Shown here: in pieces, positions 57,644 to 64,000 of the stretch
Layout: the number at the start of each line of letters is the position of its first letter
How positions within the stretch are numbered: position 1 is the first letter of the stretch
NCBI GenBank assembly: GCA_037179385.1
Contig: CM074185.1
Coordinates: 11,894,922-11,958,921, forward strand
Source: Holothuria scabra
Lineage: Eukaryota > Echinodermata > Holothuroidea > Aspidochirotida > Holothuriidae
Direction: 5' to 3'
DNA length: 64,000 nucleotides
Notes under the pieces: model-generated
The model's input: only the letters and a program-made list of their open reading frames with translations
The model's database searches: none
What the model was told of the DNA's origin: nothing
Translations under genes and position numbers: made by a program

Positions 57644-57765
57644 CATGAAGTAGGGAAAACAAGCCAGTGAGCCACAATTGGAGTAAAAAAGGATGTGGCC
57701 GGCTCAACTTGAATCAATTTGTTGGAAACTGGGCTGTTGAACTCCATCTAACCAACTACAGTAAC
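57644..57765 (+). mobile_element. SINE 3' half
   Basis: GTAGGGAAAACAAGCCAGTG, AGCCACAATTGG, CTCAACTTGAATCAATTTG, AACTCCATCTAACCAACTA. Head missing. Confidence 0.8.
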
Positions 57766-58255
57766 TTGATTCATTTAGATTATAAATCTGCATGTGTCTT
57801 CCAGTGTGCTAACAATTAGATTGAGCAACTTTGTCAGATTGCCTGATGGTTAACTATTTTCCCCTTGCATATGAAAAGGAAACCATGACAATTGAGCCTC
57901 CTTCCAGAGTTTTGTATGTTAAGATGTTTGTATTTTTTTAAATATCGGGATGGGTTTGTTTTGGGTTTTTTAATACCAAAATAGTATCAAGTGCAGGTCA
58001 CGTTGTAGTGATATCGGATACGATCATTTTCTGATTTTTATAAGTTTTAACTAAATTCTTTGCCATCTTGGGATGGAAAGAACCCAGAATCTCCAGACTT
58101 TTCTGGCACTATATATCTGCTCATTTAACAGTACCTGTGTTTATCACACACTGGAAGAAGAGTCTATAATGATGTGTATTTCTTTGTACATATTTCCTCA
58201 TTTGTAACTCAGGAGGCAAAAAATAAAATTTGTATAATTTTATGCATATGAGACT
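57766..58255. other. Intergenic, nothing recognised
   Basis: AT-rich; no repeat seen before the minisatellite. Confidence 0.45.
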
Positions 58256-58715
58256 TGTCCTGTTTTAATGGTAAGGATGGTGATGCTGAAAGATGTGCCA
58301 CATAGGTAGAGTTTGGTCCCATTAGTGATGTTGTCATAACAAAGGCCAACAAGGGCTGGCATATAGGGTGTGGTCCCATCAGTGAGGTTGTCAAAAGAAA
58401 GGCCAGCAAGGGTATATACCTGTTATTATTTGGTCCCATCAGTGAGGTGTTTTCATAGCAAAGGCCAACAAGGGACGAGCAGGTACGGTTTGGTATAAAC
58501 GAGACTGTCATAACACATGCCAGCACGGGCCTATCCTGTAGGGTTTGGTCTTATCAGTGAGTTTGTCTCAACAAAGGCTGGCAAGGGCTAGCAAGGGTAT
58601 GATAAGTGGAGTTTGGTCCAATCAGCGCGGTTGTCATAACAAAAGCCAGAAAAAGTCCAGCAGCAGGTAAAGAGTTTAGCCCCATAAGTAAATTTGTCAT
58701 AACACAGGCCAGCAT
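58256..58715 (+). repeat. ~60-bp minisatellite, about 7 diverged units
   Basis: Units follow GTTTGGTCCCATCAGTGAGG, TTGTCATAACAAAGGCCA, GCAAGGG plus a variable 15-20 bp. Unit length drifts from about 55 to 65. The minus-strand 105-codon ORF (TSLMGP repeated) is produced by the repeat. Confidence 0.9.
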
Positions 58716-58817
58716 GGAGGACAATATGTTATTCCAGTTAAACCATTACTTTGATACTCTCTGTTGATGTTGGTCCTTCCACTACACCTGTCAATATTTC
58801 AACAGCTAACATTAACT

Positions 58818-59078
58818 TTAAAGGGCAGGAGCAGTCATCCCAAATTGAAGAAGTGTAGGAGACTGTCCAGTTTCATGATTGGCTGTTGGGAGTCATGTGA
58901 TAATGTTTTTTCTCTTCAAATATGAAATTTACCAGAAATAAATGCTTAGTTTACCTTGAATATGCAAAAGTAAAGTCATTAAATGTAATGAAAGATAATT
59001 TGAAGAGAAATAAAATGAAAATTGTGTTATTTAGCTTTTTCTTCAAAATAAGTTTGGGGGACTGCTCCTTACATTTAA
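58818..59078 (+). mobile_element. T260 MITE, first of a TTAA chain
   Basis: TTAAAGGGCAGGAGCAGTCA ... GGGGGACTGCTCCTTACA then TTTAA. Its right TTAA (59075-59078) is also the left TTAA of the next element. Confidence 0.9.
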
Positions 59079-59707
59079 AGGGAAAATGCAGCCATTCCAC
59101 CTAAAATAAGTGAACTATACTATCCTGTTTTTTGAATAGCTCTTGAGAATCATGTGACAATTTTTCTTTCTACCGGCAATTGTGATATTAATAATTTCCA
59201 GACAATTACTTAGTTTTCCTTGAAAATGCAACTTAATATTCTAAAAGGAAATATTGAATTTTAAAGGCTCCAACATAGCAATAAAAGAGAATACTGTGTA
59301 GCTCTTGTCATTTTCAAATCATTTGGTCTCATTAGTAAAACCCAGCAATAAGCTCATCTCCTCAAAATATTATGCAGGTGAGGAGTTATGGAAGTTGCAT
59401 CTTTTGAAATGTAGAAAGTTTGGGTGAACAAATTATTCTTGCCCAACAACCAACTGAATTACTCTCTGAGGGAGACTTATTTTGTGAAAAGAAGGCTACC
59501 ATACTGCCTTATTTTTAATTATTGATCACCCTTGCCAATATATATTGGTTTTAAAGGGATGCAATTTCCATGTAAAACAAACACAGTGTTTCCCCTTAAG
59601 TCCTGAAATACCATGAAGTGATGAATGATAATTGGGAGAGAAATAAGTAAATGATGAGATTCAGTTGTTGTTCTGAACAAGTTTGGGGCAACTGCTTTTG
59701 CCCTTAA
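59075..59707 (+). mobile_element. T260-related element, split by T340
   Basis: TTAAAGGGAAAATGCAGCCA left; GGGGCAACTGCTTTTGCCC then TTAA right. The core GAGAATCATGTGACAA and the later GAGAGAAATAAG follow T260 order but at low identity, so it is an older subfamily. Interrupted at 59261-59599. Shares border TTAAs with both neighbours. Confidence 0.78.
59261..59599 (+). mobile_element. T340 element nested in the T260 relative
   Basis: Bordered by TTAA (59261-59264 and 59596-59599), with inner tips AAGG and CCCC. Removing it rejoins 'attgaat-TTAA-gtcctg', in line with T260. An inverted, truncated relative lies at 56238. Confidence 0.75.
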
Positions 59708-59956
59708 AGATAAAGAGCAGTCCCCTAAACTTATTTTAAAGAAAAAGCTAAATAACACAATTTTCATCTTATTTATCTTCAAAGTATCACTTACATTTTA
59801 TGACTTTAATATTGCATATTCAACGTAAACCAAGCAGTTATTTCTGGTAAATTTCACATTTGAAGAGAACATTGTCACATGACTCCCAACAGCCAATCAT
59901 GAATCTGGACAGTCTACTACACTTCTTCCATTTGGGATGACTGCTCCTGCCTTTAA
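59704..59956 (-). mobile_element. T260 MITE (reverse), last of the TTAA chain
   Basis: TTAAAGATAAAGAGCAGTCC ... GACTGCTCCTGCCTTTAA, with CAACAGCCAATCATGAA in between. Its left TTAA (59704-59707) is shared with the preceding element. Confidence 0.9.
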
Positions 59957-60055
59957 AGATCACCTAAAATTTGCTTCCTTTGAATTGAAAAGTGCACCTG
60001 CTGGGTCCATTTTGTTTAGCAAGGAACAGTTATTTTAGATATATTCATTAAAAGA

Positions 60056-60482
60056 AGGTTTAAGGTCACAACAGAATTTGGTATGTTGGACAGGTACTTA
60101 TTCTAGGCATTTTGGTGAAAATTGCATGGAAATTCGATGTGTGGTTCTCAAGATATGAGCACATCAAGTTTTCACATTTTCAACAAGAAGTGAACTTGAA
60201 GCAAGCTTATATGAAATCATATCCCCACATTAATGGACAGTCTTTTGTCTTTCTTTATAAACTTTATAGAGTTGATTTTCTCCTCAACATTCCCATATTA
60301 TAAAAATGTGACTGGGTAAGTGGCATTAGAACTTCATAAACTTTGCATCCTCCTACAGGGAGGGCCTATTCCTATTAACTTCAAGGTCAAAACAACAGTC
60401 TGAAAAAAGTAAGGGAAACAAAGTAGTCCTTGTCAACGTGAGGAAGTGATATAACCTCTGCTGCCTTTAAACTCACTTTGGG
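60056..60482 (-). repeat. R430 repeat, longest copy
   Basis: The reverse complement matches 1198-1500 over about 300 bp; the low-coordinate end (TTTAAGGTCACA, GGCATTTTGGTGAAAA, TTCTCAAGATATGAG) also matches 9691-9780. No ORF, no clear inverted ends. Confidence 0.7.
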
Positions 60483-61668
60483 ACACAAATCTACTGACTT
60501 ACAAATTATCTCCTGAAATACATGTGCAATTTCAATGGAACTTTCACCAGTAAGTTTGGTTCCTCTTTTACTTATGAAAATAAAAATTTTCCTAAAACTT
60601 ACCCTTTAAAAGCTATTTGCAAACCTCTGCCAAAGACAGAAATAATGTGTATCATGGTCTAAGGAGGACAATTTTCTTCAGAGGTTATATTTTTTTTTCA
60701 CTGTCCATATTTCTTATTATCGATGAATATAATAACTGGAAATATTTAAACAAAATTATTTTTGCAGTTTCTGTACATGTATGTAATTACATCTTACTCT
60801 TATGATACAAAAAAGCACAGATCTTTTAAACTTAAAAAACTTACATTTTGTAAAGAAAATCAAATTAAACCCAATCTGAACATTACTTTCTCCTTGTATG
60901 TGACACTCAAATATATGCCATTAATTTCAGCAAATCATGAATTTGAAATCATTTTGAAGATTGAAAAGGGAAATTGCAACACTTTTAACAATTTCAAAAA
61001 TTTTACTCAATTTGATCAAGAAAATACTTGATTACTGCAATAAAATTATTTAACTTAATTCATCTCATCTCATTTTTCATTTTACCATTTCCAAATGTCT
61101 ACAAAAGAAAGACATCCATCGCATAGTATGGAGAAATGATACATCAAATTTACTATTATATGTAAAAGAAAAAATCAACTAGTAGAATTTCTTCATGTCA
61201 AACAGAGTACTAATCTGGACACACACTACCAACATGGAATGCCTGACAAAACCAGGAAGCCCTAGCTGCCAAGAAGATTTCTAGTCCAGACAAATCAAAT
61301 TTTCAACATCATCTTAAAATCTTTTAATTTTGACCACCTTGCCACTGGGCTGCAAAATCATCAAAAGAGCACCAACAACCCAACAATCATCTAAAGTCCC
61401 TTCTGAGTCAGACACTCATTTGGAATGTGGTCACAATTTTTGTCCAAAAATTCTGGCATATGGCATTACACATATACCAACAACTCCCAACAACTTATTC
61501 ATATTTTGTGCACAGTTGCTTAAAAAGAAAATCTTTTGTATACATAATTTTAACACCCAATTGAAATCCAAACAGGCCTTGAATTTTGAGGTGGGTGAGT
61601 GCTGTTGCAACACCACCACTCACCTAAAACCACTGTCAGGAGAGTGATTTCTTGCACCCTGGAGATCT
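60483..61668. other. Repeat-poor sequence, nothing recognised
   Basis: AT-rich, no T300/T260/SINE copies. ORFs of 62-105 codons (e.g. 61330-61647) match no family I know. Could be intron or UTR of a gene beyond the window. Confidence 0.45.
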
Positions 61669-61846
61669 GGATAAAACAGCAAAGCTACCACACTCCTTCA
61701 TTTTCTGGGGAGTTTGATTTGTAGCATGCATGAAGCATCTCAAACTCAAGGAGTTCTTTGAATAAAATAGCACAGCTACCACAATCCTTAACTCTCTGAG
61801 CAGTGTGATATGTGGCACATCTGAACCATCTAAAACTCAAGCCTGT
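61669..61846. repeat. Degenerate ~89-bp tandem duplication
   Basis: GGATAAAACAGCAAAGCTAC at 61669 recurs as GAATAAAATAGCACAGCTAC at 61758, with CACACTCCTT/CACAATCCTT and CTCAAACTCAAG/CTAAAACTCAAG after it. A minus-strand frame (61685-61882) is open across most of it; no family recognised. Confidence 0.6.
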
Positions 61847-64000
61847 CCAAGTTTGGTAATTATCATTAAACTCTAAATTCAAACAAAGGTGTGGATACTA
61901 GTGCCAATGATTTTTTTTAAAGATCCCTAAGTTATGATACTATGTATGAGAGAATGAACTCATCCTGTCATGCATGGTCTCCACTTCATTAACGAATCAC
62001 CTGAAAAATCTGTGTACTGTAATTAAAAGACCATTCAAACCAAATCTTTTTTCACTTTGATTCGTATCTCTAGTAAAACTTACGTGACCCTGTTTTACTC
62101 CTTTCTTAGGCTAAACAAGAAAACCACCCAATTAATAGTTGAGGGCATCGGGCACACAAAACCTTTACCCTGAATTAATTAATTAGCGAGGTCTCATTCA
62201 GAGGCCAAAAATGCAGTTCTGTCTTATTTTGAGTGAGCAGAAACTACTGTTTATTCTGTTTAACACACAACTTGAAATTTAGGAGTACCTCTTGATACTG
62301 ATGAAAAAGTATGTTCTACACACTTGACAAAACAGATAACACCAATGTTTCAAATGAATGAATGAAAATTCAAAATGGGGACCTGGCCAAAATCAAGTCA
62401 GTGAGGTCACTGGCTGGACTCATGTCACACACAAATTTACATACATAGGAACAATCAGTACAAACTTAGTAGGCTATAGTAGGCAAGTATCTTTCTTTCA
62501 TCAGAATTCAATGAAGAGTTGACGGACAAACATTTGTTGAAAAAGATAAAATGAAGTTTTTACAAAGCTTTTGCCTATAAATCATGCAGGGGACCACATA
62601 TATCACATATATCACATATATTTGTTCCATGAAACTACAACGTTTCGTGAAATTATTTGGTAAATGCCAGACACTAAATCACCGACTTAACCTTCCTTTC
62701 ACTTAATTTAGTTTCTTCTCTTCAGAAAAGTGGCTTAGGTTCGAATGACTGGAATTTCTGGAAGGAATTCCTAGCCTATATGTACAGAACATACTTGTAC
62801 ATATTACTTTCATCCAAAAAGCTGGATCATAAACAACTAACACAGCCAAAAAGAAATGATTTAGAACAACCATTACATAATATTAGCAAGGCTTGAGATA
62901 CTGCCAATCAGCTGGGGCTTAAATTTATAAAGCTATTCAGTGCTAGCCAGGTCATACCAAAACTACCATCAGCAAATCATACAACAGGCTGCCAGTGAAG
63001 CATTATGAATTAAATAACTTATTCTTAAGTGGTTTAGGAAAAGTTGATACACCAGTCAAGACAACAGAACAACCAGGTGGTTCAATGCAAATCTTTTAAA
63101 AGGGTGCTTGTGTGATGGTTCATACTACAAACACCTGCCTTGCTGAAAGACACAACACACCTCTGAAGAAGAGAAAATAAATGAGATGAAAGAACATCCC
63201 AAGACAAAAGGACAAGATTCTTTTCAGGAAGAAAATTTCAAGGTCCTACAGGTAATGACAAACCCAGAAATAATATTCAGGCCTAACAATCAGCCAAACT
63301 ACTGAAGTTTCATAACTGCTCTAAGGAGTTCACTGGTTGAATCCCAAAGCTGCAGCTAAGAGATTCTAAAAAGAAGGTTTGGAAAGGGGTTGTAAAGTTT
63401 GGTGCTAGCTGAAGGAAATTACCTCCCTGGCCAAAAGCCACTGAAATCCCAAGATAAAAGAGCACCGGGCATACCTGATATATGCAAAATAAGTCAAGCA
63501 GCTATTTTCAGAGCTACTTATCTCTTTTGAAAGAGCTGTCTCTGTAAACATGCTTACAATGTAGGATACCCTTTAAGTTGGAACTAATGGTTAATGATAC
63601 AAATAACTTTAGGCCTAACTTATAACTTACTAACTAACCTGCTGCCCAGCACCTACTCTGAAACCTTTCAACGTACCCTAACTAGAGAGCGTAAATTCAA
63701 TTTTATCATAACAAGAATAAATCTTTTCTGCTGAGCTGTACATAATTTTTGAAAGTTTCAGATCAGAAAGTGTAACTTATACTACTAATGTAATGTGTGC
63801 TGCCACCGTTGGAAATGTCATAGTTGACCATCCAAAGTAATCAAATGATGTTATCATTTTTGCATAAGTCAAAAACAAAAAAGGTTACCGAAAATGATTA
63901 TGAATAGTAATAGAAAACATCACTTTCTGCTCCATTTTTCAAGTAGAAAAATGACATAATATTCTGGTTTTTATATAAAATTATGCTCTTGATTCTATTG
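61847..64000. other. Repeat-poor tail, nothing recognised
   Basis: Only a short tandem (CATATATCA three times, about 62594-62620) was noted. No convincing exon on either strand, and no member of the families above. Confidence 0.45.

Noticed and set aside
58209..58526. Repetitive 105-codon minus ORF (TSLMGP repeats)
   Set aside because: Direct product of the ~60-bp minisatellite; units are not all multiples of three and the frame breaks.

Overview
The window is animal nuclear DNA: AT-rich, with long GT-AG introns and many small transposon copies. The only gene that can be read from end to end is deoxyhypusine synthase (DHPS), in eight coding exons on the + strand from 26660 to 50410 (379 codons plus stop). 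The DHPS sequence, a tRNA-derived SINE family, a CR1/L2-like LINE tail, palindromic foldback repeats and a 'gtaaacacgatatctc' satellite suggest a marine invertebrate, perhaps a deuterostome such as an echinoderm. That placement is inference and would need a database search.

Layout. 1-2.3 kb: intron and probable last exon (1738-1828) of an unrecognised + strand gene, with an AATAAA at 2254. 2.3-26.6 kb: no recognised gene, but dense repeats. These include two TTAA-flanked MITE families (called here T300 and T260), SINEs, a LINE fragment, a 1.5-kb TIR element with a spaced internal motif, a region with nine copies of a 14-mer, and a 1.4-kb hAT-like element. 23.4-23.9 kb is a CpG-richer tract that might be a promoter. 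26.6-51.2 kb: DHPS. Its introns hold at least four small hAT-like elements with target duplications, a 145/156-bp dimeric satellite with inserted elements (34.7-39.4 kb), SINEs, and T300/T260 copies. 51.2-64 kb: no recognised gene. It holds a foldback repeat, a ~60-bp minisatellite (58.26-58.71 kb), a chain of TTAA elements (58.8-60.0 kb) and a repeat-poor tail from 60.5 kb.

DHPS is a housekeeping enzyme that modifies eIF5A; nothing else in the window shows a functional link to it. The rest is best read as a record of nested transposition. Several insertions can be proved from the sequence alone, because target duplications or an uninterrupted related copy are present in the same window. No CRISPR, operon, rRNA or true tRNA gene was seen.
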